A stretch of 64,000 bases of DNA from Reticulitermes speratus (taxonomy: Eukaryota > Arthropoda > Insecta > Blattodea > Rhinotermitidae), in the NCBI GenBank assembly GCA_021186555.1, contig JAJKFL010000008.1, positions 18,903,936-18,967,935 of the forward strand, read 5' to 3'. The notes below the pieces were generated by a model that saw only the letters and a program-made list of their open reading frames with translations, was not told where the DNA came from and did no database searches. The first letter of the stretch is position 1, and each line of letters opens with the position of its first letter. Shown one piece after another: positions 1 through 12,226 of this stretch. The position numbers and the translations under genes were made by a program.

Positions 1-1640
1 GTACACCGCTCATCTTGTTAATGTTAAAATCTTAATCAGTTCAGTATACAAGGCTTGTATTCGGTAGGTGCCTGGTTCGCATCTCGACTGGTTTACCTCC
101 TATTCTGACAGGGGATTTTTCCACAGTTCCGCCAGATAGAAGTCGGGATAGTACCATCATGAGGCCTGACCGCATCCTTCCTTGTGAATTCATCCATCAA
201 ACGTCTTACCATTCGACGTTATGTAGTCCGATTAGGCGACAGGGTGGTTGGCATTATTGGTGGCATCTGGCTAAGTAAAGAGTGTCCATCCAACCTCCTA
301 AATAATGCCAGGGATTGCACATCATTTGCATGCAACCTGTAACAGCTAATATCAGAAGCATGTTTTGAACCCTGTACCTGACGCGCGCGCGAACGACGCT
401 GCTTGTAATGTACAAGTTTAAGTGATTACCTTACAAAATCAGTTGGGCTGAAATATGAAGTCATGCCTAGCAACTGCGTTTTTACTCTACTGATTTATTA
501 CTCTTGTTATTCTGCTGACGGTGACGTTTGTATGTGCTTCCATTTATCGACTTCTTCTTAAAAGAAACGGGTAGGCCTGTACTACGATGCTTGGCACTCA
601 TCTCCTCACAGCCAGTTCCGGAATAGGACACATGACATAAGCTACAAGGTCCACAGCACGCAAATTATTAGCTGCCGTAACATCGTATTTACATACAACT
701 TGAATCAACAGTTACTACAGTTTACTCGCTGACACTTCAATGGTAGGTACATGTGTTAACGCGTGAAGGATACACGTGTCTTTTATTAACTTTACAGATT
801 AACATATTTCACTAAGTGAATTATATGCACCAAAAAGGCCACGGAATAACGTGACGCATTATTACTCCTGTTTGGCGTCCGTGGTTAGAATGTTGCTTGA
901 GATACCAGAGGGCCGTTTTAACCGACGCATTTTAACACTGTAAAATTTGAAAAAGGAAAAATAAACCTTTTACGGCACTTTTACAACTGTTGAGTTGCGT
1001 GAGTTATTAGAGAATTTGTATCAATTGTAGCTTGAATGAATTTTAAAATACAGGGAGTATTTTTTTACATGTCCCTGAGCACGGTTGCTGTCACGGAAGC
1101 ATTGTCACATACGAAGCCTGCATTTGCGGTGAATTTTAGAGGCCGTTTTTTGTCTGCAGTTCACCTAACCTAATTTCATAGAAGAGTCACGATGTATCGA
1201 CCTACAGCTTTTAAGCAGGACTTTCACCTTTTGCAGATATTTCTCGACACACAACGGAGATTTTGTCTTGAAATATTAACGGGTTCTCTTCGAAAATTGT
1301 GTTTCAGTTCTTCCAGCATTTTATGTTCTGTTAACTCCCTGAGTAATTACGTCAGGATTAATTTAACGTAACGGTTGGAATTTTTTCCTTCGAAAAACAC
1401 GGGCCATATGATTTTGTGCGCACTCACTGCGCACTCGTCTCTGAGTTTAAGGTCATGTAAAGGAACTTCATAAAATGCGTGGGGATTTTCGTAGCACCTT
1501 TGTTATTTTGGCTGTTTATGTGCCTGTCAAATGTAAACCATACCTCATCCGAAAAAAATACCGAGTTTTTATATTTTCACAATATTTACTCCCACAACTG
1601 CGCAACAATAAAAAGACTAGTTTTATAAATATATGATACC
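1..1640. other. No gene seen; CpG-rich intergenic or first-intron sequence
   Basis: No coding frame above background and no clear repeat boundary. Bases 60-300 vaguely recall the SINE B family (GGTTCGCATC, then AGGGGATTTTTC) but are too decayed to call. Confidence 0.4.
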
Positions 1641-1690
1641 CCTCCTACGTGTTTCGACCTACATTGACCATCTTCAGGGAGGCGGTTAAC
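1640..1690 (-). ncRNA. Hammerhead-ribozyme-like motif, strong stem I
   Basis: On the minus strand the core CTGAAGA is followed by T, a GGTC/GGTC hairpin (two wobbles), then GAAAC and GTA, as in a type I hammerhead (CUGANGA ... GAAA ... NUH). The flanks CCTCC and GGAGG give a perfect 5-bp stem I. The unpaired T after the core deviates from the textbook fold. Hammerheads are known in Penelope-like elements; activity here is an inference. Confidence 0.5.
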
Positions 1691-1744
1691 AAAGGAAAGA
1701 GTAGTGGCTAAGTATGTTACAGATGTGCAGTTCATCATCATCGT

Positions 1745-2150
1745 TCAGTTGCCTGTCTTACGACAGGTCCGTAGCCTCTTCCAAAGCGAGTTTTCCACAG
1801 AGTGCGATATAGTGCTTCCTCTTTCAATTTCCAGTATAATTTCTTTTCCTTAAGGTCATCCAGTAGCTACTTACATCTTCTTGTTCGTCTTCCTTGCAGT
1901 TCTGTTCTTACTCCTATCTTTCTTTCAATAACGATTTTAGAAGGCAGTTCTTATGCAAGATGTGACCAATTTTTCTTCTTTTATTGTATGTAGGATAGTC
2001 ATCTTCTACTTGACTTTGTATAATAGACTCCTTCATTTCTCACACGATCGGTCAAACTGATTTTCTCCATCCTTCTCCAGTGTCACATTTCAAAACTTTC
2101 CAGGTGTTTCTGATCTACTTTCCGAAGTGCCCAAGTTTCAAGATATGCAT
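1745..2150 (-). repeat. Non-LTR retrotransposon 3' end (reverse transcriptase C-terminal tail), family R1
   Basis: The minus strand, with interruptions, encodes the tail pattern of insect non-LTR polyproteins: a GHxLxxxxLLxxVIE block, then a LLDDLKE-like block and a Gly/Arg-rich end. The same sequence recurs at 16985-18150 and 28722-29205. This copy keeps the empty site (TTGTATGTAGG) where the second copy carries a mariner. Frameshifts and stops show it is dead. Confidence 0.75.
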
Positions 2151-3362
2151 TTATAATGCTAAAATGCATATGTTGAATAAAATACACGTTAAAGTGTGTA
2201 AAACTTGGAAATAGGTTACATCGTGATACTTCATACATTCAAATGCACACAAATATCTATGTCAAAGGTATCCATCTTCTTGATCACGTTTGTCCCTGTG
2301 TCGACCCGTGGTTCGAAATCCTTCATTGTTCTGTATATTGTTCATTTACGTGGCACTGTTGACGCGGGAGTTTTTTTTACAAAACTTTCGGCCACATGTT
2401 TTCCATGACTCATACTTTGCAGAAGTGCTGCAGATGAACGCTTCGTATCTAAGCGTGCTGAGACAATCGGAGGCCCATGTCTAACAAGACGTAACTAACA
2501 AGTGACCGTTCTAGCCTCTCAGAAGAGGCGGAAAGGGTCACAGTGTTGGCAAACAAGCCCACACACGTCCACTTCGTATTTTCTCACGGTTGGGGCACGA
2601 TAAATCTACCTCTCGTTTTTCTGTATATTTCAGCCAGATAGGTATACAATTATTTTTTCTTATATAGCACATATATATGTACAACGTTACGCGTTTCAGT
2701 ACTGCCGAACCATCTTCAGGAGTGCTTGCATAGTTGCTAGCGTAGCAATGTGATGAGAAAGTATCGTTCATAATAAAATATTGAAAGCAGCTACGCAAGC
2801 ACAGCTGAACACGGTACGGCCGTACTGGAAAGCGTGGCATTGTGTAATTGTGTCTTTATATGAAGACTGTAATCGAAACGTGTAGAAAATTAAATGTGAT
2901 GAATTAGAACGTGACGCACAAATATTCCCACTCATCCGACAGCTCACACACGCGAAGGAGTAGAGATGGGAACTGACAAATAGCGTTTGTCAGATAGAAT
3001 AAGGACCGTATATTTCACAGATACGAGCCGAAGTGAATATTTCCAATAATTTCTACTGCAGGCTGGAACATAGGACCAAATCTATACGAAATAATTTTAA
3101 CGGATTTTACCATTCATTCCGTGGTTTTTATACTTCCACATTTGATAAAGCATTGTTCAGTAACTTAAGAATCAGTCAAGGCATAAACGCGTTGTTGCCG
3201 GGCGTTCTGAACTTTTCTACAAACATTAGCACTGCGGTGTTATAACGTGTTAGTAATGTCCATAGAGATCTGAGGTTCTCACGGTGATGGCTGTGAAGAT
3301 GCTGTCTTCTGGGGCGTCACGCTAACTTGTAACAGGTGAGGTTATTACGTGCAGCTAATTAC
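2151..3362. other. No gene seen; contains a decayed hammerhead-like remnant
   Basis: At 2680-2726 the minus strand has CTGAAGATGG and later GAAAC with CGTA, a degraded member of the hammerhead-like family. A short motif around 2965-2995 (GACAAATAGCGTTTGTCAG) recurs in related form near 6315 and 14510. Confidence 0.4.
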
Positions 3363-3630
3363 GGAGCCGAAGTAGCGTAGTCAGGATAGCGACTACGCTA
3401 CGGGCTGGACGGTACAGGTAAGACATTTTTCTCTTCTAAAACGTTCAGACCGGCTCTGGAATCCACCCAGCCTCCAATGGGTACTAGGGTTCTTTCCCGG
3501 GGTAAAGCGGCCGGGTCCTGAATTTTAACCACTCAACCTCCATCCAATGCCGAGGTTAAGAATGAGTGATAGTATACCTCTACTCCCCCCTATATGCCTC
3601 AATGGCGTGGACAGGGGAAAAATTATTTTG
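3363..3630 (+). repeat. SINE B copy (tRNA-Lys-like head)
   Basis: Starts AGCCGAAGTAGCGTAGTCAG and contains ACGGGCTGGACGGT, then the family body: GCTCTGGA.CCACCCAG, GGGTAAAGCGGCCGGG, CTCCATCCAATGCCGAGGTT and a TACCTCTACTCC end. The head resembles tRNA-Lys A and B boxes; best seen in the copies at 21892 and 34974. Confidence 0.8.
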
Positions 3631-3752
3631 CAGTTAATGACAGTTTCTCGTCCAAATTAGTGAAAATGAATTACGTGACAAATGCGGAGCGCCGTTCTGA
3701 AAGGATACTCTACCCATTCACTGTACATATAACCTGTTGAAAAGTGAAGGAA

Positions 3753-3958
3753 CCGATCCCGGTGGCCGCGCGGCCTAAGGCGTAGGTCTGCGGCCGCTCG
3801 CTTGCTGGGATTGCGGGTTCGAATTCCTCCGGGGCATAGATGTTTGTCTCTTGTGAATGTTGTGTGTTGTACAGGTAGAGGCCCCTGTGACGGGCCGATC
3901 ATTCGTCCAGAGGAGTCCTGCCGAGTATATGTGTCATTGAGTGTGATCAAGTGCAACA
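3753..3958 (+). repeat. SINE A copy (tRNA-Leu/Ser-like head), 3' truncated
   Basis: A-box-like TGGCCGCGCGGCCTAAGGCG and B-box-like GGGTTCGAATTCC, spaced as in a type II tRNA, then the body TGTCTCTTGTGAATGTTG and CCAGAGGAGTCCTGCC. It stops before the 3' segment present in the copy at 10245-10515. Confidence 0.85.
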
Positions 3959-3959
3959 G

Positions 3960-5100
3960 TAACCCTCTACACCTACAATGATTATGTAGACAGAGTTCAG
4001 ACTAAGAGGAAGGAAAGAAAGAAAGAAAGAAAGGTGAAGGGGAAAGCGGGAGACACGTTTATTTCTGAGGTGGGTGAAAGAGCGTCGCTTTGTTCGAAGG
4101 TTCCCAGGCTTTGCCCCTTTGTCCTGGCAAAAATAATATGAAAATGATGACATTGTGATGTTTAGAAGTAGTAGTTAGAAGTAAGGGCTGCGAAATTTTG
4201 ATTTTATGGTTAATGCTAAAGTTCATTTGGGGCGCGGGGGGGGGGGGGGGTGGGTGGGTGGAATTTGAAGCAAGGGAGCTAATTGTCATGCACTGCATGA
4301 GAACTTAGAACTTAGGAACCATCTTAGCATTTGCTTGAAGACAGAGGACAATCGAGAAAACCTGTACGGAAATTGAGGACTAAAGTGAATGTACATTACA
4401 TACTTTCTCATTTCATACCGCACAGAGAACACAGTGTGCTGCCATTAGAAAGATTATTTGGTGAATGCTGTATAGGGAGGTAATCGCTGTTTATCATGAG
4501 AATTATACGGAACACATAAATAAACAAAATTCAGATATCTTAGTGTTAAACCTGGCGGCACATGCACTTGACTAGGCATTGAAGAGTTAAGACGAAATCG
4601 CAACAGTCTGGTGCTGCTGTACTTATAGTTCACTTCTCCATTGCCGTGATGCGTGGGAATTTTGTCACCGAGATCGCCCACCTGATTTCCACTGAAAGTG
4701 TTGTGTAAATAGCTAGTTCTTAATCTCCTTCAGTAAAGAAGTTGTAATCACTGAAAGGTCTAATTGAAAGTATCGCTAGGATTGAATTAACACTTTTTTC
4801 CGACGAGGTGGGACTGTGCGTTCGTGTCTACAAACACGTGAGCCATATCCAGCATTGCTGTCTGTACTGTCAGGAAGCGCCCATGGACTCAACGATCGTC
4901 CTATAGATGTTAGCATTGTTCTTTGGCTCTTTTAATTTCTAGTCATGCTTCATCGTCAGGGGGAAAAAAGCTTATGTCCATAGTAGACGGTTGGGTACTA
5001 ATATCTTGCTGTTTGAAATTATCTTTTATGAATAGCAGTTGTAACAAGTTGAGATTTCAGTCTTGAATATTTCTATATGCGTGTTATATATTACATTTTT
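3960..5100. other. No gene seen; simple repeats
   Basis: Contains (GAAA)n at about 4012-4032 and a G run near 4236-4250 followed by TGGG repeats. No coding signal. Confidence 0.5.
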
Positions 5101-5110
5101 GTTTTCCTGT

Positions 5111-5155
5111 AGAGCCTGATGATGGCTTGTTTATAAAGCCGAAACATCTAGCTGT
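5111..5155 (+). ncRNA. Hammerhead-ribozyme-like motif
   Basis: CTGATGA at 5116-5122, a GGCTT/AAGCC stem II (5124-5128 with 5136-5140), and GAAAC at 5141. The flanks AGC and GCT form a 3-bp stem I. Stem III is damaged (ACATCTA instead of ACATGTA). Confidence 0.45.
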
Positions 5156-5599
5156 TATAGCATATATATGTTGTGATCGACGGATATATTTATTGGTTTT
5201 TACGTATTGGCAGAACGGGACGAGTAACGTAAAGATAAATGGGCCTCTGTTTTAACAAATTCTGTATTCTTCGGTGTTATACGTATGGCGCAAAAGCCAC
5301 TTGACACTTGATGTTGAAATGCTGCCTCTACTGTCAAGTGACTTTGTGCCATCCTGTGTAGTCTGTAGAATTTTGGAGTGAGAAAAATTTAACTGTCAGC
5401 TTTATAATACTCGTCACGAGTTCACGGACAGGACGTGTTAAGCTTTTCTCGGCGCTAGGAGATGGGTGGTCACGGTTAACTTTCGGAATCCGCCACTCTT
5501 CGTACTGCTCTGGTCATAGGGGCGAGGGGGTGCGTTTTATGTACAAACAGGAGTGGAACGTACGGTAGACACATCGGGAACCCAAATATCTCATTTGGC

Positions 5600-5850
5600 A
5601 TGGTGAGCGGGTTACGGGCTGGAAGGTTGGGGTATCGGGGTTTGTTTCCCAGTATTACGGCGTGTCCATACCGGCCGGGGCCACACCCTACTTCGTATCC
5701 AATGGATGGCGGGGACTTTTCTCTAGGGGTAAAGCGACCGTGGCCTGAAACTAACTTCTCAATTTAATCTAGTACTGATGAGTTTAAGAATGCGTGGAAC
5801 TATAACTTCACTCCATACGTCTTCATGGCGCCGTGCTTAATGAAGCACAG
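5600..5850 (+). repeat. SINE B copy, diverged
   Basis: Shares GTTACGGGCTGGA, GGGGTAAAGCGACCG, CTAGTACTGATGAG and the CTTCACTCC..ATGGCG end with other SINE B copies. Its A-box region is largely lost. Confidence 0.65.
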
Positions 5851-8455
5851 GAATACCCTTACCTCATCCTTCTGGTAGCTTACGGTCTGTTGCCTGCCAC
5901 ACATTTCTTATACGCTATACCCTTACTTGGTGCAGCTGTCAGACAGAGGGTAACTTCACCTGGGTTTGTCAAAAACACTGTGTACACCGAGGTTCTATAG
6001 CAATGGATGATTTCGATTTGTAAAATGGGGGGAAGAATGGATCATAACCTCATTAGGTACTATTCAGTACTTTCGGAGATATTATTGATTTCCAACTTAA
6101 TGACATATTCTAAAGCAAACTTTTAAAAATTAATGGCGAAAAATCGTCTTATTGTAGAACATTTTGAACATGAAATGCATCGGACACGTACCGAGCGCTG
6201 AAGGCGGATCGGATGGTGGTAAAGAGTGCCGGAACGGAAGTTCCCGCCGGTATTCTGCCGCGCGTTTGGGTGGTCGGCTGAGTTGGCAACGTTACTACGA
6301 TAAGCGCGCCAACATGAAGTGACAAACGATGTTTGTCAGGTAAAATAATGACTCAGTCGTTCGTATGCGCTGGTGAGTAAAGTGTTTCCAGGGAATAACA
6401 ACCAGGATGCAAGTGTTGAAATTTGTACCGCGGTGTAGATATTGTACTTATGAAGAGAGCCGGAACCTATATGAGAACTTCATAGGAAGCCTGTCGTTAT
6501 AGCAGTGTTGGTATGATGAGGGGTGTAGAGACTGAAAATGGTTATTGTGGATGTCTTTTGAGAATTGTCAGAAAACAACGATGAAAACAGCATAATATAG
6601 TAGGCTTACTGGGATAGCAGGAAGATGCATGAAAGGTTGGTTGAAAGCAGGAAGGCCGAATGGCAAAACAGGGAGAGGTTAGGAGATCTAGTGAAACAAA
6701 GGGAAGTTATGAAGGCGTGGAAAGCCATTATATATATAATATATATATATATATATAAGAGAGAGAGAGAGAGAGATAAAGAACAGATCTTCAAGAAACG
6801 AGGTGAAAACAGGAGATTGCGTGAAACATTTCCAGAGATTGTTTTCTGGGCACAAGGAGGGGAGCTTAGTGGTAGAAACTGAAGTAATGGCTGTGTAAGT
6901 AGAAGGGATTTTACGGCACAGGAAATTAGGAGCAGCGTAATGAAAATGAGGATATTAAAACCCCTGGTGTTAATAAAATACCGGTCGAAATGTGGAAAAT
7001 ACTTCAGGCTAAAAACGAGGGAATTGAAATTTTGATGAATCTGTGTAATAAACCAAAAAGGGAAAAGAATTCCAGAAGGAATGTAAAGCGGCAGTTGTAT
7101 GTTCACTTTCCAAAGGCAAGGGAAAAGGAGGTGATCGTAGCAGTTGTAGACGGATTTCGTTACTACGTATATGGGGCAAGGTTTTTTACAGTATTTTGGC
7201 TGCTAAATTAAGCGACTAGCTATTAAACAATAAGATTTTATCGAAATTTCCAGGGGCAAGAGAAGAGTTGATAATATCTTTATAATTAAAACCACAGTAG
7301 ACCATGGTTCAAGTTGAGAATTTGAAATTGAGGGGGGGGGGGGGGCGAATTGAGGAGGGGAGCGAAAAGGGGATGATGTATCCTATGCAGAGGGGAAGAT
7401 AATGACATTCACTTGCTTCTAATATGTACGGAAACGCAAAGATGGAGAGAGAATGTTTTGAACAGCAAGTGGTTAAAATGTAAATGAGGAGATAGCAGAC
7501 AAGAAATTAATTAATTGTACTAGGTCATAGAGCTGAGATATCCAGGAAAATGTTTTATAAGATAAATGGAAGCGGGATAACCAGACGAAGATAATAGCAC
7601 AGAGGGTTGGAGAGAGAGGGAAAGAAGCCGATAGATAACAGACTTTACTTTGGATGATACTTAATGTCAGGGAGATATACTGGAGATGTACTGGAGATCC
7701 GGTGTTAGCAGTTAGCTTTTGTAATCATCATACATCATCAGCAGCATTACATCCCGTGGTGGGCTTTGGCTTCGTTTGTTGTGTTGGTTTCGTAACCCTT
7801 TATTTTTATGGGGTTGGGTTTTAGCCCCACGCCCAAACCCCAACGTGGAGGACCAGGGTATCCCTTTTCGTCTGGCTCATCACCTTTGATCTGTCAGGCA
7901 TGGGAGGCCCTACCAGTAGCTACTCTACTGCCAGCATAGCTCTCAGGATCATTTGACCACGCAAGCCCCCCCACTGTGTCAAGGTAGGGCTACCATCACG
8001 GGAGAGCCTTTTCTAATACGTATACGTGTTTCGCACTCAAATATTTACATGTATTTTGGGGGAATTATAAATGATTTGTTTTCGTAGATCGTAACCGTAA
8101 TTTGTATTATGAAATTAACAAAAGGAAAAAATTTGGGTTTTTTAATTCTCAGGTTGTTAGACATTATAGAAACGACCGTAGCGTTTTTAGATACGACTCT
8201 TACTTTCAGAGGAGTCCCGAATTCAAACTACAGAGAATGAATATTAATGAATAGTGCTTAAGAGACTGTACTTCGCAATTGGTATTCTTGGAAAGTGAAT
8301 CGGAAAAACATTACTACAGAGAATACAGCGAAATACCAGTGTACCTTTTAAATTCCACACGCAGTTTTCTGCTTATTCAGTAATAAATAATATATTTTTA
8401 GGCCTTTGTGTATCGTGTCGGGGATACAACACACAAAGCTTTAGCACGGTAATTT
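5851..8455. other. No gene seen; AT and GA microsatellite and G run
   Basis: (TA)n at about 6727-6757 runs into (GA)n at 6757-6776, and a G run lies at 7331-7345. Open frames here follow simple repeats or lack family resemblance. 6300-6360 carries the dispersed GACAAACGATGTTTGTCAG motif. Confidence 0.5.
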
Positions 8456-8459
8456 AGAA

Positions 8460-8955
8460 CAGTGTTTATCACACTGTGGTCCGCAGACTGCTGCCGGCTC
8501 GCGAAATATTTTCATCGGGCCGCGAACTGTTAGAAGGAATAGAGTACCATTTTTGCAGTATGTTTAACACTGAAAAAAAGCAATCCGTTGTTGCCAAGAC
8601 CGAAGGTGTTACATAAAAATTTTTGGATCCCATTATTTTGTTTTGACATAGGCCTGTTGTACTGCGTTTGTAATTCAGTTTATTAATAAGAAGGCCTAGT
8701 AGATATGGGTGTAGCTGGGGGAGGGGGGTGCGAGTGGTGCGGCCTCCCCGGTCAGCACAGTCCAAGGGGCGGCAAAATGAATATTATAAATGAAAAAATG
8801 TTTTCTGCGCTTAACACATATTTTGAATTACTGAGCGAAATTAAAGGCAACCCAAAAATTATTGTGATTTTTTTTTAAGTTTGTAATTTCTGGTAAGGGC
8901 GGCCATTGTGATTGCTCGCCCCGGGCTCCAAAAACTTAGCTACGCAACTGCTAGT
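8460..8955. repeat. Unclassified interspersed repeat(s), possibly hAT-related start
   Basis: CAGTGTTTATCACACTGTGG at 8460 resembles hAT-type termini, but no matching right end is visible. 8700-8955 (GTGTAGCTGGGGGAGG ... GCCCCGGGCTCCAAAAA) has the look of an interspersed repeat that ends in a CpG-rich motif. No coding capacity. Confidence 0.35.
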
Positions 8956-9724
8956 GGGTACCGACCCGGGTATATTTCAAGCAGACATCGGACTCCTTGC
9001 TGTTGCGTTCCAATCCTGCCACAGAATAGCTGCGACATACAGCATACGTATCTTTTAGTAGCAGTTATCTCCCTCCTTAGTTGGAACCATCGATGGACTT
9101 GAACATAAGCATCACTTTTCATAATGTAAGAGAACTGTAGAAGCGATACACTGAAATTCCAATAGATTGCTTTGTGTGTGTGTGCAATACGAAGGTTGTT
9201 TTGCTTTCAGCAGTAGATGTGGCCTTTACGTAACAGCAGCCTGCTTGCGTACCGTAGTAATTGCGCAATGTTTACAAGGAATAAGACGGAGATAAAGTGA
9301 AAGAAGCATGTCGTAAGCAGGAGCAAACACATGTTCTCGGTGTCTGCGTCCAGCTGAGCGATGCTACCAGAATAGCTATGACTTTGTTTGGGCAAATTCT
9401 TTATTCACCCACACGTACGTTGTTAGTCATGAAGGTCACCGCGGTCGGAAGGTCCTTGCCAAGATTTGCAAACTGCAGTTTGTTTAATGGTAGTTTGTGG
9501 ACACATATGCTACGATTTATGTATCTTTGGTAATGACCATAATTCTGTGAAAGTTCAATGTCGGGTGGCCTTGGAATAACGAGGCGTGGGTATTTTTTTA
9601 AGTGCAAATGGACCGTCACGTTGTAAATTAAATGTAAATCTTTCTGTTCCACTTCCCTTTCTTTTCATTGACCTACTCTTTCCACTGGGTCAAAGGAATT
9701 AAATATTTTAATATACAGGCTATG

Positions 9725-9990
9725 AGCCGGGATAGCACAGTAAGTATAGTGACTGGGCTACGGGCTGGATACCCCAGGAATGTTAATTTGATTCCCGGCA
9801 AGGGCAAGATATTTATCTGTTCTCCAAAGCGTTCAGACCTGCTCTGGATCCACCCAACCCCCTGCTCAGTGGGTACCAGAGGGTTATTTTATGGGGGTAA
9901 ACGGCCGGGACATGAAGCTGACCACTTATGACCATCTAGTGCTGAGGTTGAGAATGACGCAGTTGTGCCTCCACCCACTCATATTCCTTC
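9725..9990 (+). repeat. SINE B copy, nearly full length
   Basis: Begins GCCGGGATAGCACAGTAAGT (tRNA-Lys-like A box), with ACGGGCTGGATACC and a B-box-like TTGATTCCCGGCAAGGGC, then the family body with GCTCTGGATCCACCCAACC and CATCTAGTGCTGAGGTTGAG. Confidence 0.8.
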
Positions 9991-10244
9991 TTGACAATCA
10001 CAGCGACAACTTCAGTTTACCTTTACCATTTACAGGAATAATTTCCCTCAGCGGGTGCTCGTAGAAATGTTAATTTGAAATGTCACTGGAATCTTTTGCA
10101 TTTCTTTTCTCACAACCAGGGAAACTCGCTTTATATTATGTCTACTTGTTCATTACAGTGAACATTTTGGCTTCGAAGGTTAAAAATATGAACCACTGTA
10201 TTAGTAGTCAGATTTTCAAATTAGCTTTGCTAAATGAACACTTG

Positions 10245-10515
10245 GCCGATCCCAGTGGCCGTGCGGTCTAAGGCGTGGGTCTTCGGCCGCTCGCTTACTA
10301 GGATCGTGGGTTCGAATCCCACCGGGGGCCTGGATGTCTGTCTCTTGTGAGTGTTGTGTGTTGTCAGGTAGAGGTCTCTGCGACGAGCTGATCCCTCGTC
10401 CAGAGGAGTCCTACCGACTGTGGTGTGTCTGAAATGTGTGTGATCGTGAAACCTCGACGAAACGAGGAGACCCAGGCCCATATAGGGCTGTCGAGCCATA
10501 GGGGGGGGGGGGGGG
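10245..10515 (+). repeat. SINE A copy, full length with 13-bp target-site duplication
   Basis: A box TGGCCGTGCGGTCTAAGGCG, B box GGGTTCGAATCCC, body, the hairpin CCTCGACGAAACGAGG, and a terminal run of 15 G (10501-10515). It is flanked by AAATGAACACTTG at 10232-10244 and again at 10516-10528, proving insertion by retrotransposition. CpG sites are well kept, in contrast to the intronic copy at 58125. Confidence 0.92.
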
Positions 10516-10631
10516 AAATGAACACTTGATGCGGTACGTCTCAGACGATACGCCTATACACTAGTTCTCACGTTTCTGGAACACGCTGTACATGGCCCCC
10601 GAGCGCGAGATTGGCTATGAAATACTAGTAT

Positions 10632-10884
10632 GGTAAAGGTAAAAGTAACGTCTTCCATACACGTTGCCCTGCAGGCATGTAGGGGGAAGTAGCGGTATAG
10701 CTCTACTCATTCGTAACCTCGACACTAGATGGAGGTGAGTGGTCAGCATCACGTCTCGGCCGCTTTATTCCCTGGGAAACGGCCCCTGGTACCCTTTGAA
10801 TCTCTTGCGTCTGCTATAATTTGAATTCCATATAGTCCAGCGCGTAGACTAGTTGCTATACCGACTACGCTACTGCGGCTCCTG
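10632..10884 (-). repeat. SINE B copy, minus strand
   Basis: The reverse complement reads a tRNA-like head (AGCCGCAGTAGCGTAGTCGG), then the body including CGGCCGAGACGTGATG and CTCCATCTAGTGTCGAGGTT, ending TAGAGCTATACCGC. Confidence 0.78.
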
Positions 10885-12226
10885 AAGTAGTGGTATGGTT
10901 CTCAATTAAGCGATAAGGATCCAGCCGTCTAGACAGAGAATGTGTTTTGGCACTGTGAGATAAATGCCTAAGAAGTGATAATGAAAGCGATTATTACTTT
11001 TTTCCAGTCGAACCACTGACGATGTTTCCTGCGATCAGACATGTAGGTTCTTTTAGAGAAGCGTAATCAGTGACACATTTAAGATCTGCCTGCCATCGTA
11101 TTTGAAATCAAATGATCACACTACTCAATTTTGTGTGTTTAAATTATTAAAGTCGGCCCTCCCATTTAGTTGAGGCTACACCGTCGTTACGTAAGAACGA
11201 ATCACGGAGCCGTTCATTTTTTTCCTTGTTAAGAATGCACTGTAGTGCGTAAGGAATTGATGTTTTGTATGAATTCCAATTTTTTTTTTTCATCGTGAAA
11301 GTTCTGAGACCCAAAAGTTTTGGAATGAAAAATGTAACAGCAATAAAAAAACATCCTTTTAGCGAATTATGAGCTGATACCGAAAATAACATTTCTCCTG
11401 GACTAACACGGTCATAAGCTAACTTTTTAACAAAGTTACATTTCTAGGCATAATTCAAGTACGAATACCAGACATTATGAGGAATACGTTTTGCGTACGC
11501 TGGATCTATCCATCCTACGTTGTGGGGTTCCTTTTTTACAGATAGGGCCTACTTGATACTGTCACTTTTTGGTAATAGTTCTAGAAGTTTCGGACAGAAA
11601 CACTATATGAAAATATTACTGATATTTGGGCTAGAGTTCTGACGGTGCGCATCAGTTATCTGATATCTGATATACTGTATGTTTCGTGAGTATTGGCCAT
11701 TGTAATTGAGATCCAGTCTACAGCGTTTCGGAGATGAGCCATATCTCTCTTCAGTAACTTGAGTACATCGTCTCAGTTCTGCACTGTATCACGAGGCCCA
11801 CTAGGGACCTCGTGAGTTAAATGGGATACGCTAAAATGTAAATTATATTCGGAGCTGAACAAACCCACTTGTATACTTGTCCGTGACGAGTGAAAAATCA
11901 AGGCCGATGAGGCTAAAAGTGTATGACTTCGTTAATATTACCCACCACCCGCTGCCCCAGAGATCGCGAAGAAGTAAATCTCTAACTGGTGTATGAGGCC
12001 CGTTGTTAACGCTACACTGATGTATTTTAACGTCGAGATGTAGGATCTAGATTAGACTGAATTAAAATTAAAATGCATGGGCAGGTGCTGCTTCCCGTGT
12101 GGAAGAAATGTCTGGCGAATAGAATTTCATTCTGACTGGTGAACTGAGACAAAAGTTATTGACCCCTGGCTATACTTATGAATATCATTAGGCCTATGAG
12201 TTTGTGTGTATATAATATATAATATA
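10885..12226. other. No gene seen; one hammerhead-like remnant
   Basis: Minus strand 11711-11760: CTGAAGA, a perfect GAGAT/ATCTC stem II, one extra C, then GAAACGCTGTA. Stem I is not supported. The rest is unremarkable. Confidence 0.4.

Noticed and set aside
6625-7211. Charged frames on the plus strand near the TA/GA microsatellite
   Set aside because: They contain microsatellite-encoded residues and lack splice or homology support; perhaps part of a decayed retroelement.
10246-10330. tRNA gene (A and B box present)
   Set aside because: No cloverleaf with a proper acceptor stem, and the same head recurs with a common downstream body at 3753 and 58125; it is a SINE.
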